Shown here in pieces: positions 9,585 to 17,836 of a stretch of 64,000 bases of DNA; positions within the stretch are counted from its first letter, which is position 1, and every line of letters begins with the position of its first letter. A model generated the notes under the pieces. The model had not been told where the DNA came from. It saw only the letters and a list, made by a program, of their open reading frames with translations, and did not search any database. The DNA is from Paludibaculum fermentans. GTDB lineage: Bacteria > Acidobacteriota > Terriglobia > Bryobacterales > Bryobacteraceae. A program made the translations under genes and the position numbers. The stretch spans positions 6,153,501 through 6,217,500 of the forward strand of contig NZ_CP063849.1 of assembly GCF_015277775.1 (NCBI RefSeq), read 5' to 3'.

Positions 9585-10076
9585 ATGAAAGCTCGCCCGG
9601 CGGTACCTTCCGACTCCGCGGCTATCGCCAGCATCTATAACGAAGGCATTGAAGACCGCACTGCCACTTTTGAAACCCGGCCCCGCTCCGAAGCAGACAT
9701 CCGAAGCTGGTTCGATGGAGCCCACCCGATCGTCGTCGTGGAAGCTGAAGGCCGAATCATCGCCTTCGCCGCCACGTCCACTTACCGGCCTCGAGACTGC
9801 TACGCCGGCGTCGCGGAGTTCTCCGTCTACGTTGCCCGGTCCGGCCGCGGCAAGGGCGCCGGCCGCATAGCCATGCTGGCTCTGCAGGACGCGGCCGAGA
9901 AGTCCGGCCTCTGGAAGCTCGTTTCCCGCGTCTTCACAGACAATCAGGCGAGCCTGGGGCTGTTGGCCTCTCTCGGCTTCCGCCAGGTCGGCGTGTATGA
10001 GAAGCACGGTAAACTCGACGGCGCCTGGCGCGACGTTGTGATTGTCGAACTGCTGCTGCCCGCCAATTGCCGTTGA
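9585..10076 (+). CDS. GNAT acetyltransferase of the ArsN1/phosphinothricin type
   Basis: Encodes 163 residues from the ATG at 9585, where homology starts; an earlier in-frame ATG at 9561 adds eight residues. IYNEGIEDRTATFETRPRSEADI, then AEFSVYVARSGRGKGAG (acetyl-CoA pyrophosphate loop) and FRQVGVYEKHGKLDGAWRDVVIVE match closely the ArsN1/PAT branch of GNAT enzymes. These N-acetylate arsinothricin or phosphinothricin, toxic glutamate mimics, and so give resistance. No ars genes lie nearby, and many chromosomal relatives are uncharacterised, so the substrate is inferred from family only. Confidence 0.87.
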   Translation: MKARPAVPSDSAAIASIYNEGIEDRTATFETRPRSEADIRSWFDGAHPIVVVEAEGRIIAFAATSTYRPRDCYAGVAEFSVYVARSGRGKGAGRIAMLALQDAAEKSGLWKLVSRVFTDNQASLGLLASLGFRQVGVYEKHGKLDGAWRDVVIVELLLPANCR

Positions 10077-10130
10077 GCCTCCCTCAATGCCAGACTTGGG
10101 GAATCGAGGATAGGCAAGGAGGAACTGGGT

Positions 10131-11006
10131 ATGCGTTGGACACCCGGCGGCTCAAGTGACGACATCGAGGATCGCCGCGACGACGGCGGAAGTGGCGGGG
10201 GTGGTGGGGGTGGTGGCTTCGGAGGTTTCAAGCTAGGTCTGGGCGGCATGCTCGTGCTCGGCGTCCTGAGCCTGGTCTTCAAAACCGATCTCATCAGTCC
10301 CTTCCTGGGTCTCAGCCGTGGGGGTTCGCCCGGCGTTAGCCGTCGCGCACCGGATACGGCCCGCACGAAGAGCGAACAGCCCCTCGTCGAGTTCGTCTCA
10401 TTCGTTCTCGATGACAACCAGAAGACCTGGGCACAAATGCTCACTGCCCAGGGCAAGACTTATCAGAAGGCGAAGCTGGTGTTGTTCCGCGACAGCGTGG
10501 AATCCGCCTGCGGCATGGCCGAATCCGCGACGGGTCCCTTCTACTGCCCTGGCGACGGGAAGGTTTATATCGATCTCGGCTTCTACGACGAACTCCGCAC
10601 AAAGTTCGGCGCGCCCGGGGAGTTCGCCGAGGCCTACGTCATCTCCCACGAGATCGGTCACCACATCCAGAATCTCCTCGGCATTGAAGCGCAGGTGCGC
10701 TCCGCCCAGCGCCGCAACCCATCCCAACGCAATGCCCTCTCCGTGAAGATGGAACTGCAGGCCGATTGCTTCGCGGGCATCTGGGGACACAGCACCAATG
10801 AACGCGGCATCCTGGAGAAAGGCGACGTCGAATCCGGCCTCGGCGCGGCTGCTGCCGTCGGGGACGACCGTCTGCAGAAGGCGGCCACCGGTCACGTTTC
10901 ACCGGAGTCCTTCACCCACGGTAGCTCCGCCCAGCGCATGGAATGGTTCCAGCGGGGATACAATTCAGGGAAGCTCTCGGCGTGCAATACCTTCGCCCAG
11001 GACTGA
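10131..11006 (+). CDS. YpfJ-type neutral zinc metallopeptidase
   Basis: Encodes 291 residues. Order: a charged start (MRWTPGGSSDDIEDRR), a glycine run at residues 20-30, one transmembrane segment near 36-50, then an extracytoplasmic peptidase domain. The zinc site HEIGHH is at residues 173-178, followed by LQADCFAGIWGH, the downstream signature of the YpfJ family (PF04228). The opening residues are also family-typical. The family is widespread but its substrates are unknown. It is single, between the acetyltransferase and NIPSNAP genes on the same strand. Confidence 0.92.
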   Translation: MRWTPGGSSDDIEDRRDDGGSGGGGGGGGFGGFKLGLGGMLVLGVLSLVFKTDLISPFLGLSRGGSPGVSRRAPDTARTKSEQPLVEFVSFVLDDNQKTWAQMLTAQGKTYQKAKLVLFRDSVESACGMAESATGPFYCPGDGKVYIDLGFYDELRTKFGAPGEFAEAYVISHEIGHHIQNLLGIEAQVRSAQRRNPSQRNALSVKMELQADCFAGIWGHSTNERGILEKGDVESGLGAAAAVGDDRLQKAATGHVSPESFTHGSSAQRMEWFQRGYNSGKLSACNTFAQD

Positions 11007-11018
11007 TCAGGCCCAGCT

Positions 11019-11447
11019 ATGAAATACCAAACTCCTCTCCTCACCCTAGCTATTGCAGCGCTAGCCGCCACCGCCGGCTGGATGGCGCGCGGCATTCCGG
11101 CATCCGCGGCCGAAACCCACGTCTATGAATTGCGGACCTATCACTGTGAGCCGGGCAAGCTGCCCAACCTGCTCACCCGGTTCCGTGACCACACCACGAA
11201 AATCTTTGAGAAACACGGCATGAAGAACATCGGCTACTGGGTGCCCTCCGATGGCCCGGAGCATGAGAACACGCTCATTTACATCCTGGAACACAAGAGC
11301 CGCGACGCGGCCAAGGCCTCCTGGGATGCCTTCCGGAACGATCCCGAGTGGAAGAAGGTTCGCGACGCTTCCGAGGTCGGCGGCAAGATCGTCACCAAAG
11401 TCGACTCGGTCTTCATGGACCCGACTGACTATTCCAAGCTGCGCTAG
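11019..11447 (+). CDS. Exported NIPSNAP-family protein
   Basis: Encodes 142 residues: a signal peptide (LLTLAIAALAATAGWMARG...A), then one NIPSNAP domain from VYELRTYHCEPGKLPNLLTRFRDHTTKIFEKHGM to the end. The domain is a dimeric alpha/beta barrel related to antibiotic-biosynthesis monooxygenases; its biochemical role in bacteria is unclear. It starts 13 bases after the zinc peptidase gene and is followed by a strong terminator, so it ends the transcription unit. Confidence 0.88.
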   Translation: MKYQTPLLTLAIAALAATAGWMARGIPASAAETHVYELRTYHCEPGKLPNLLTRFRDHTTKIFEKHGMKNIGYWVPSDGPEHENTLIYILEHKSRDAAKASWDAFRNDPEWKKVRDASEVGGKIVTKVDSVFMDPTDYSKLR

Positions 11448-11462
11448 CCCCAAAACAACAAC

Positions 11463-11505
11463 GGCTCCGGCCGCCCCATCGCGGGCGGCCGGAGCCATTC
11501 TCTTT
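11463..11505. terminator. Strong intrinsic terminator between convergent genes
   Basis: A perfect 14-bp stem (GGCTCCGGCCGCCC at 11463-11476 with its complement at 11483-11496) encloses a six-base loop CATCGC and is followed on the plus strand by ATTCTCTTT. It ends the NIPSNAP unit and may also serve the convergent DUF937 gene. Confidence 0.85.
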
Positions 11506-11518
11506 AGAGAGCCCTTCG

Positions 11519-11875
11519 CTATTCCTTCTGCATAAACTTCTGGGCCATCCCCAGCACGTCATCCAGCGCCGACCCGTCCTTGTCCCGGTCCAGCATCGAC
11601 GTCACCGTATCCAGCAGTCCGCCGCCTTGGCCGCCCTGCTGTCCGCCCAGGAACGAGCTCAGCAGCGGCGCCAGTTGTTGCAGCAGTCCGCTATCCAGCC
11701 CCGTACTCGCCGCGGCTTGCGCGGCTGCTTCTTCGTGGGCCGCGCCGCCCTGCAGCGCGGGTAGCAGCGCACCCACTGCCGAACTCACCTGACTCTCGTC
11801 CAGGCCGAATTGGCCGGCCAGTTGCCGGACGACGTCCCCGCCGCCGCCTTGCAGCATGTTCTCCAGAAGATCCAT
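11519..11875 (-). CDS. DUF937 (YidB-like) family protein
   Basis: Encodes 118 residues from the ATG at 11875, preceded by AAAGGAGTG. The pattern MDLLENMLQGGGGDVVRQLAGQFGLDESQVSSAVGALLPAL matches DUF937, which forms short helical repeats around G-L-x-x-x-Q motifs and has an acidic, glycine/glutamine-rich C-terminus. The last residues (DRDKDGSALDDVLGMAQKF) are typical of this family in Acidobacteria. Function is unknown. It is divergent by 41 bases from the serine hydrolase gene. Confidence 0.85.
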   Translation of the reverse strand: MDLLENMLQGGGGDVVRQLAGQFGLDESQVSSAVGALLPALQGGAAHEEAAAQAAASTGLDSGLLQQLAPLLSSFLGGQQGGQGGGLLDTVTSMLDRDKDGSALDDVLGMAQKFMQKE

Positions 11876-11916
11876 GATGTGAAAATCACTCCTTTCACCA
11901 GAGGACCCATCATCAC

Positions 11917-12810
11917 ATGAGACGCCGGAATTTTCTATCCCTGCCCGCCATGGCGCTGGCCCCCTCAAAAGATCTGCTGGACGCCATCCGCCGCGACATG
12001 CTGGGTGTGGACGCCGATATCTCCCTCTATGCCAAGAATCTCGACACCGGCCAATCTTTCGGCCTGCGTGAGAATGCCCGCGTCCGCACCGCCAGCACCA
12101 TCAAACTACCCATCATGGCGGCCGTCTTCCATAAGGTTGCCAGGCGCCAACTCCGCTGGGACCGTACCCTGCTGCTGCGTGAGTCGGACAAAGTCTCGGG
12201 CTCCGGCGTACTCCACGAATTCTCCGCCGGCTTGCACCTGCCGCTGCGCGACGTCGTGAACGTCATGATCGTGGTCAGCGACAACACGGCCACCAACCTT
12301 ATTCTCGATCTCATCACCGCGGACGCGGTGAACGCTTTCCTCGACACCATGGGTCTCAAGCAGACGCGCAGCATGCGCAAGGTGCGTGGCGACGGCAATC
12401 AACTCAAGGCGCCCTCCGGTTGGAGCAAGGCCGGCCTGCTGGAAGAGAACAAGCGTTTCGGCATCGGGTCGTCCACACCGTTTGAAATGGTCAGCCTGCT
12501 GGAACGGCTGGAGAAAGGCGAGGTCGTGAATGCCGCCTCCAGCCGGGCCATGCTCGACATCCTGAAGCGCCAGCAGTTCAAGGACGGCATCGGCCGCCGC
12601 ATGGGCGCCATGCCGGTCGCCAGCAAGTCCGGTGCCCTGGACGCTTTGCGTTCCGATGTCGGCATCGTCTATACACCCAAGGGCCGCGTCGCCCTCGCCA
12701 TCACCGTCGACGGGCTCAAACAGATCGACGAGAGCCAGGACAACCCCGGCCTGCTGCTCATTTCGCGCGCCGCGCAAACCCTTTGCCGGGGACTGACAGG
12801 CATGCTATAA
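11917..12810 (+). CDS. Class A beta-lactamase-fold serine hydrolase
   Basis: Encodes 297 residues with a short Tat-like start (RRRNFLSLPAMAL). Three active-site elements are visible: S60-T-I-K63 (SxxK), S121-D-N123 (SDN) and K237-S-G239 (KTG equivalent). The omega-loop ExxLN motif that carries the deacylating glutamate of true class A beta-lactamases is not seen in the expected 150-185 region. That argues for a PBP-like esterase or peptidase, or a slow beta-lactamase, rather than an efficient resistance enzyme. It is followed within ten bases by the HhH-protein gene. Confidence 0.85.
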   Translation: MRRRNFLSLPAMALAPSKDLLDAIRRDMLGVDADISLYAKNLDTGQSFGLRENARVRTASTIKLPIMAAVFHKVARRQLRWDRTLLLRESDKVSGSGVLHEFSAGLHLPLRDVVNVMIVVSDNTATNLILDLITADAVNAFLDTMGLKQTRSMRKVRGDGNQLKAPSGWSKAGLLEENKRFGIGSSTPFEMVSLLERLEKGEVVNAASSRAMLDILKRQQFKDGIGRRMGAMPVASKSGALDALRSDVGIVYTPKGRVALAITVDGLKQIDESQDNPGLLLISRAAQTLCRGLTGML

Positions 12811-12819
12811 CTGTCCGCT

Positions 12820-13140
12820 ATGAAGCTCTTCCGTCTGATCCCAGTAGCGATAGTAGCCTTGTCGCTCGCGTTCGGCCAAGGGGCAGCCAAGAAGGCTGCT
12901 GATGCCAAAACAGCAGTCAAGTCCGCGGCTGCCGCGCCCGCCAAGGCTGCTGATCTGCTCGATATCAACACCGCCTCGGTAGACTCCCTCAAGGCCTTGC
13001 CCGGCATCGGCGACGCCTACTCCGGCAAGATCGTCAAAGGCCGCCCCTACAAGCGCAAGGATGAACTGGTCCAGAAGAGCATTCTGCCGCAGGCCACCTA
13101 CGACAAGATCAAAGACCTCATCGTAGCCAAACAGAAGTAA
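12820..13140 (+). CDS. Exported helix-hairpin-helix (ComEA-like) protein
   Basis: Encodes 106 residues: a signal peptide ([19 protein letters not shown]), an Ala/Lys-rich linker, and a single HhH domain [38 protein letters not shown] from about residue 47. This is the C-terminal domain of ComEA, which binds double-stranded DNA outside the membrane during uptake. Here the transmembrane anchor is replaced by a cleavable leader. Role in competence is inferred, as no other competence gene is nearby. Confidence 0.87.
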   Translation: MKLFRLIPVAIVALSLAFGQGAAKKAADAKTAVKSAAAAPAKAADLLDINTASVDSLKALPGIGDAYSGKIVKGRPYKRKDELVQKSILPQATYDKIKDLIVAKQK

Positions 13141-13145
13141 CCCGG

Positions 13146-13631
13146 CTACTCCTTATCCTTGGCGATCGGCGCATAAATCGCATTGACGGCGCGGCGGTAA
13201 TCCTCGGGCGCGAGCAGAATCTGCATGCCGCGCTGCCCTGCCGAGATCGAGATGCGATCGTAGAGCTGCGCGAATTCGTCGAGATAGACCGGGTAGTCTT
13301 TCTTGCCGGCAAGCGCGGTGACGCCGCCTCGGATGTAGCCGGTCAACGGCTGAACTTCTTTCAAGGGGACCGTGTCCGCCTTGCGGTCCCCCATAGCCTT
13401 GGCCAACGCCTTCAGGTCCAGTGCGGCGTTGCCGGGGATCACGGCCAGACACACACCTGTCCTGTCGCCGCGCGCCACCAGGGTCTTGAAGGTCTGCTCC
13501 AGGGGAAAGCCTATCTTCGCGGCAACGGTCTCAGCGGACAGGTCCTCCGGATCCACCTCGTACTCTCTCACTTCGAACGAAATGTTCAATCCTTCCAGGA
13601 AACGTACAGCATTCGTCTTAGCAGCGGCCAT
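13146..13631 (-). CDS. ybaK: Cys-tRNA(Pro)/aminoacyl-tRNA deacylase YbaK/EbsC
   Basis: Encodes 161 residues. The whole length fits the YbaK family: KTNAVRFLEGLNISFEVREYE, FPLEQTFKTLVARG (conserved lysine), GNAALDLKALAKAMG and TGYIRGGVTALAGKKDYPVYLDE. The enzyme removes cysteine (or other wrong amino acids) mischarged onto tRNA(Pro). Cytoplasmic. It converges on the ComEA-like gene with only five bases between them and is divergent by 24 bases from the nucleotidyltransferase gene. Confidence 0.92.
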   Translation of the reverse strand: MAAAKTNAVRFLEGLNISFEVREYEVDPEDLSAETVAAKIGFPLEQTFKTLVARGDRTGVCLAVIPGNAALDLKALAKAMGDRKADTVPLKEVQPLTGYIRGGVTALAGKKDYPVYLDEFAQLYDRISISAGQRGMQILLAPEDYRRAVNAIYAPIAKDKE

Positions 13632-13655
13632 CGTTACGATGGTACATAGGAAACT

Positions 13656-14507
13656 ATGCGGATACGCAAAGCAGTAGTCACCGCGGCCTCCCCGGCGCAG
13701 CGTCGTCTGCCATTACAGAATCTTGTCGATCGCGATGGCCAGGAGCGTAGCGTCCTCGGCATCCTGCTGGAAGAGATTGTCCGCGCCCGTGTGGAAGAAA
13801 TCTGTGTCGTCGTTTGTCCCGGCGACGCCGGCAACTATGCCTCCGTCACCGGCGACCATGCGGGCCGCGTCCGCTTTGTCGAACAGACAGAACCTCGCGG
13901 CTACGGCCATGCCATTCACTGTGCCCGTCAGTTCACCGCCGGCGAACCTTTCCTGCACCTGGTGAGCGATCACCTGTACGTCAGCCGCGGCGAGGCCAGT
14001 TGCGCCGCCGAGCTCATCGAGGTGGCCGAAGCCGAAAACTGCTCAGTGTCCACCGTGCAGGCCACCCGCGAGGGCCACCTCAAAGAGTTTGGAGCCGTCG
14101 GCGGGCAGCGGCTCGCCGGGCGCGACCGTCTCTACAAGGTCGATACGGTCCTCGAGAAGCCCACACCCACCGAAGCTGAACAGAAGATCATCGTGCCCGG
14201 CCTGCGCTCGGGACACTATCTCTGCTTCTTCGGCATGCACGTGCTGACCCCTGGCGTCATGGCCATCCTCGAGGAACTCCTCCTCGAATCCAAAACCGGA
14301 GCGGTTACCCTCTCCGCCGCCCTGTCCGAACTCGCACGCCGCGAGCGCTACCTCGCCCTGCAGATGACCCATCGCCGTTACGACCTGGGCGCCCGCTACG
14401 GCTTGCTCACCGCCCAGCTCGCGTTGGGGCTGAGCGGCCGCGACCGCGACGAGATTCTCTCGCAACTGGTCGAACTGATGGCCTTGCGGGAGACGGCCGC
14501 GAAATGA
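13656..14507 (+). CDS. GalU-like sugar-nucleotide pyrophosphorylase
   Basis: Encodes 283 residues. The order resembles GalU: KAVVTAASPAQRRLPLQNLV (nucleotide-binding loop, with the usual GxGTR replaced by ASPAQRR), VEQTEPRGYGHAIHCAR, FLHLVSDHLY (metal Asp), and VEKP-equivalent VLEKPTPTEAE, then SGHYLCFFGMHVLTP. GalU makes UDP-glucose from UTP and glucose-1-phosphate. Because the first loop is altered, substrate use may differ. Its stop overlaps the start of the 1108-residue gene by four bases (ATGA), so the two products are probably made together. Confidence 0.85.
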   Translation: MRIRKAVVTAASPAQRRLPLQNLVDRDGQERSVLGILLEEIVRARVEEICVVVCPGDAGNYASVTGDHAGRVRFVEQTEPRGYGHAIHCARQFTAGEPFLHLVSDHLYVSRGEASCAAELIEVAEAENCSVSTVQATREGHLKEFGAVGGQRLAGRDRLYKVDTVLEKPTPTEAEQKIIVPGLRSGHYLCFFGMHVLTPGVMAILEELLLESKTGAVTLSAALSELARRERYLALQMTHRRYDLGARYGLLTAQLALGLSGRDRDEILSQLVELMALRETAAK

Positions 14508-17500
14508 GTGAACTGGCCCGCATCATCCTCTCCTCAGACCAGGAAGTACGCAACCGGTCTCTCGATTCCTTCTGCCGCGCAGCCACCGCGGCAACCCTCC
14601 TCACCGAATGCGAGGAGCTGGAAGCGCTCCGCCGCGACAGCGACAACCTGTACACCCGCGTCCGCGCCCTGTTCTTCCTCGCCTCGGTTCACCGCATGTA
14701 CCTGGCCGGCAAGCCCGGCGTGGCCCCCCAGGGCCGTGTCCCTTTCGAGGGCTATACCCACCTGCTGCACCGCCGCTTTGAAGAAGCCATCCGCTGCTTC
14801 CTCGACGCGCAGCAGCAGCAGGGTCCTAACCAGGCCGTCAGCAGCGCCCTCGCCACCACTTATCGCAGCCTCGCCTTCCAGAATCTCGCCGACCAGGTCC
14901 GCCGCAGCGTCCGTAGCGTGCGCGGCAACCAGTGGATGTTCCGCACCGGCCACCCCGCCGACTACCCATTGCGCCTCCGGCCGGAGCTGCTCCAGGCCCA
15001 CCCCTCCACCGGCGTCTTCCCTGTTCTGCGCGAAGCCACCCCGGTCCGCATGGACCTCTCACACAGCGGTTGGAGCGACATCTTCTTTCTCGGCATGGAC
15101 TTCCCCGAGGGCGCCCGCGTCCTGAATACGTCCATCGATCTGGCCGTCCGTGGCCAGGGCGACTCCACCCCAAAGCCCCCCGTCGAAACCTATCTCCGCG
15201 TCATCGACGAACCGGTCCTGCGGCTCGCCAGCGTGGACCTGGGCGCCACCGCCGACATCACCTCTCTCGCCGAAGTCTTCGACTTCGGGCGCGACTATCT
15301 CGGTCTCCTGAAAGCCGCCATCATCGCCGCCGGAGTCGTGCCGCCCGGCATGGAAGGCTCCGGTCAATCCCTGGCTGAACTGCTCACCGCCCTGACCGGC
15401 CGGCCCGGCTGTGGTCTGGAAGTTGCCAGCAAGGTCAACGACATCCCCAAGGGCTCGCGTCTCGCCGTCTCCACCAACCTGCTGGCCAGCCTGATCTCCG
15501 TCTGCATGCGCGCCACCGGGCAGATCCACTCCCTCATCGGAGGACTCCAGGAAAGCGACCGCCGGCTCGTCGCCGCACGGGCCATCCTCGGTGAATGGCT
15601 GGGCGGCAGCGGTGGCGGCTGGCAGGACTCAGGCGGGGTCTGGCCCGGCATGAAGCTCATCGAAGGCGTCGTGGCCCGCGAAGGCGACGTCGAATTCGGC
15701 ATCAGCCGCGGTTGCCTGCTGCCTCGCCACCGCGTCTTCCCGCTCGAAGAGATCTCCGCCGAAACGCGCGAGAAGCTGCAACACAGCCTCGTCCTCGTCC
15801 ATGGCGGCATGGCACAGGACGTCGGACCCATTCTCGAGATGGTCACCGAGAAGTATCTGCTGCGCGGGGAGAAGGAATGGCAGGGCCGCCTGCAGGCCAT
15901 CGAACTCCTCGACGAGATCATCGATTGCCTGCGCCGCGGTGACATCCGCGGTGTCGGCGCCTGCACCCAGCGCAACTTTGACGGACCCATTCAGACCATC
16001 ATTCCGTGGGCAGCCAACCAGTACACGCTGCGTCTCATTGAGGGCGCCCGCCAGGAGTTCGGCGACGATTTCTGGGGCTTCTGGATGCTCGGCGGCATGG
16101 CCGGTGGCGGCATGGGCTTCCTGTTCGCGCCGCAGGTGAAGGTCCGCGCCCAGCAGCGCATGGCCGAAATCATGCTCGCCGCTAAACGCGCCATGGACCG
16201 TGCCGTGCCTTTCGCGATGGAACCCGTCGTCTACGACTTCACCATCAACGAACGCGGTACCTGGGCCGAACTCCTCACCGGCGAAGACAGTCTCCTGCCC
16301 GCGGGCTACTACGCCCTGCGTGTCCCCGAACTCGTCCGCCGCCAGACGCGCGAACTCAGCCCGGCCCAGCGCGGCGACCTGATGGCCTTCGGCGAAGCCT
16401 GCCGTCACAAGCCGGAACTCACCGGCATGGTCCAGACCCTCTTCGATCGCCTGCTGCCGCGCGACACGAACAAGGAAAGCGGCTCAGCCCTTTCGCTCCA
16501 GCAGTTGCTGGAAGACTACGGCTTCGATCGGGTCCAACACGAGAAGATCCGCGCCGACCTCCGCAGCGGCCGCATCGGCCTCGCCCAGAATCGCCTGCCC
16601 GTCAGCAGCCGCATCCAGGACGTCGCCCCAGCGGAAGTGATCGACGCGCGCCTGCCGCTGCCCGCCCGTCTGGTGGAACTCGGCGCCCAGGCGCTGTCGG
16701 AAGGCTCCGTGGCGGTGATCTCCCTGGCCGGAGGCGCCGGCAGCCGCTGGACCAAAGGCGCCGGCGTCGTCAAAGCACTCAACCCCTTCGTCCTGATGGC
16801 CGGCCGCCATCGCAGCTTCGTCGAGATCCATCTCGCCAAGTCGCGCCAGACCGCGCGCCGCTTCGGCCACCCCATCCCCCACGTCTTCACCACCAGTTAC
16901 CTCACCCACCCCCCGATGCAGCAGTACCTGCAGGCCGCGGGCAACTTCGGTTATGAGGGGCCCCTCCATCTATCGCCCGGCCGCATTGTCGGACTGCGCC
17001 TGATTCCGACGGCTCGCGACCTTCGCTTTGCCTGGCAGGAGATGCCGCAGCAGGTGCTCGACGACCAGAAGCAGAAGGTCCGCGACAGCGGCCGCGCCGC
17101 CCTCATGAACTGGGCCACCTCACTCGGCGAAGCCTCGGACTATACCGACAACCTTCCGCAGCAGTGCCTTCACCCCGTCGGCCACTGGTATGAGATCCCA
17201 AACCTGCTGCGCAACGGTACCCTGCGCCGGTTGCTGGAAGCCCAACCCAACCTGCGCTACCTGATGCTGCACAACATCGACACCATGGGTGTCTCGCTGG
17301 ACCCGGGGCTGCTGGGCCTGCACATCGACTCCGGCGCCGCCCTCACCGCCGAAGTCATCGGTCGGGAAGTCGAGGATCGAGGCGGCGGCCTGGCGCGGGT
17401 CGACGGTCGTGTCCGGCTCATCGAAGGCCTGGCGCTGCCCGACGAGAAGCTCGAATTCGAGCTCTCCTACTACAACAGCAACACCATGTGGATCAGTGTG

Positions 17501-17830
17501 GACGCCCTGCTGCGTGTCTTCCATCTCACCGTGGAAGATCTGGCCGATGATGAAAAGACCGCTGTCGCCGTGCGCAATCTCGCCGCGCGCATGCCCACCT
17601 ACATCACGTTGAAGGATGTGAAGAAACGCTGGGGCACTGGCCAGGAAGACATCTTTCCCGTCACTCAGTTCGAGAAGCTCTGGGGTGACATGACCGCGCT
17701 GCCGGAACTCACCTGTGGCTACGCCGTGGTCCCGCGCATGCGCGGCCAGCAGCTCAAGGAAGTTGCCCAGCTCGATGGCTGGCTCTCCGACGGCTCGGCT
17801 GCCTATGCCGAAGCGCAGTGCGACTGGTAG
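14504..17830 (+). CDS. GHMP-kinase-like / UDPGP-pyrophosphorylase fusion protein
   Basis: Encodes 1108 residues. Residues 1-170 are helical and unassigned. From about 180 there is a fucokinase/GHMP-like region: ATPVRMDLSHSGWSDIF, then GCGLEVASKVNDIPKGSRLAVSTN near 305-325 (place of the GSGLGSS ATP loop, but altered), GGWQDSGGVWPG near 370, and GGMAGGGMGFLF near 535 (glycine motif 3). From about 735 a UDPGP-type transferase follows: LAGGAGSRWTKGAGVVKALNP, HPVGHWYEIPNL, LHNIDTMG and SYYNSNTMWISVD. UDPGP enzymes join UTP to sugar-1-phosphates. The kinase loop changes suggest a reduced or regulatory first half. The product may therefore phosphorylate and activate a sugar, or only activate one (inference). 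Confidence 0.8.
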   Translation: MSELARIILSSDQEVRNRSLDSFCRAATAATLLTECEELEALRRDSDNLYTRVRALFFLASVHRMYLAGKPGVAPQGRVPFEGYTHLLHRRFEEAIRCFLDAQQQQGPNQAVSSALATTYRSLAFQNLADQVRRSVRSVRGNQWMFRTGHPADYPLRLRPELLQAHPSTGVFPVLREATPVRMDLSHSGWSDIFFLGMDFPEGARVLNTSIDLAVRGQGDSTPKPPVETYLRVIDEPVLRLASVDLGATADITSLAEVFDFGRDYLGLLKAAIIAAGVVPPGMEGSGQSLAELLTALTGRPGCGLEVASKVNDIPKGSRLAVSTNLLASLISVCMRATGQIHSLIGGLQESDRRLVAARAILGEWLGGSGGGWQDSGGVWPGMKLIEGVVAREGDVEFGISRGCLLPRHRVFPLEEISAETREKLQHSLVLVHGGMAQDVGPILEMVTEKYLLRGEKEWQGRLQAIELLDEIIDCLRRGDIRGVGACTQRNFDGPIQTIIPWAANQYTLRLIEGARQEFGDDFWGFWMLGGMAGGGMGFLFAPQVKVRAQQRMAEIMLAAKRAMDRAVPFAMEPVVYDFTINERGTWAELLTGEDSLLPAGYYALRVPELVRRQTRELSPAQRGDLMAFGEACRHKPELTGMVQTLFDRLLPRDTNKESGSALSLQQLLEDYGFDRVQHEKIRADLRSGRIGLAQNRLPVSSRIQDVAPAEVIDARLPLPARLVELGAQALSEGSVAVISLAGGAGSRWTKGAGVVKALNPFVLMAGRHRSFVEIHLAKSRQTARRFGHPIPHVFTTSYLTHPPMQQYLQAAGNFGYEGPLHLSPGRIVGLRLIPTARDLRFAWQEMPQQVLDDQKQKVRDSGRAALMNWATSLGEASDYTDNLPQQCLHPVGHWYEIPNLLRNGTLRRLLEAQPNLRYLMLHNIDTMGVSLDPGLLGLHIDSGAALTAEVIGREVEDRGGGLARVDGRVRLIEGLALPDEKLEFELSYYNSNTMWISVDALLRVFHLTVEDLADDEKTAVAVRNLAARMPTYITLKDVKKRWGTGQEDIFPVTQFEKLWGDMTALPELTCGYAVVPRMRGQQLKEVAQLDGWLSDGSAAYAEAQCDW

Positions 17831-17836
17831 CGGCAG

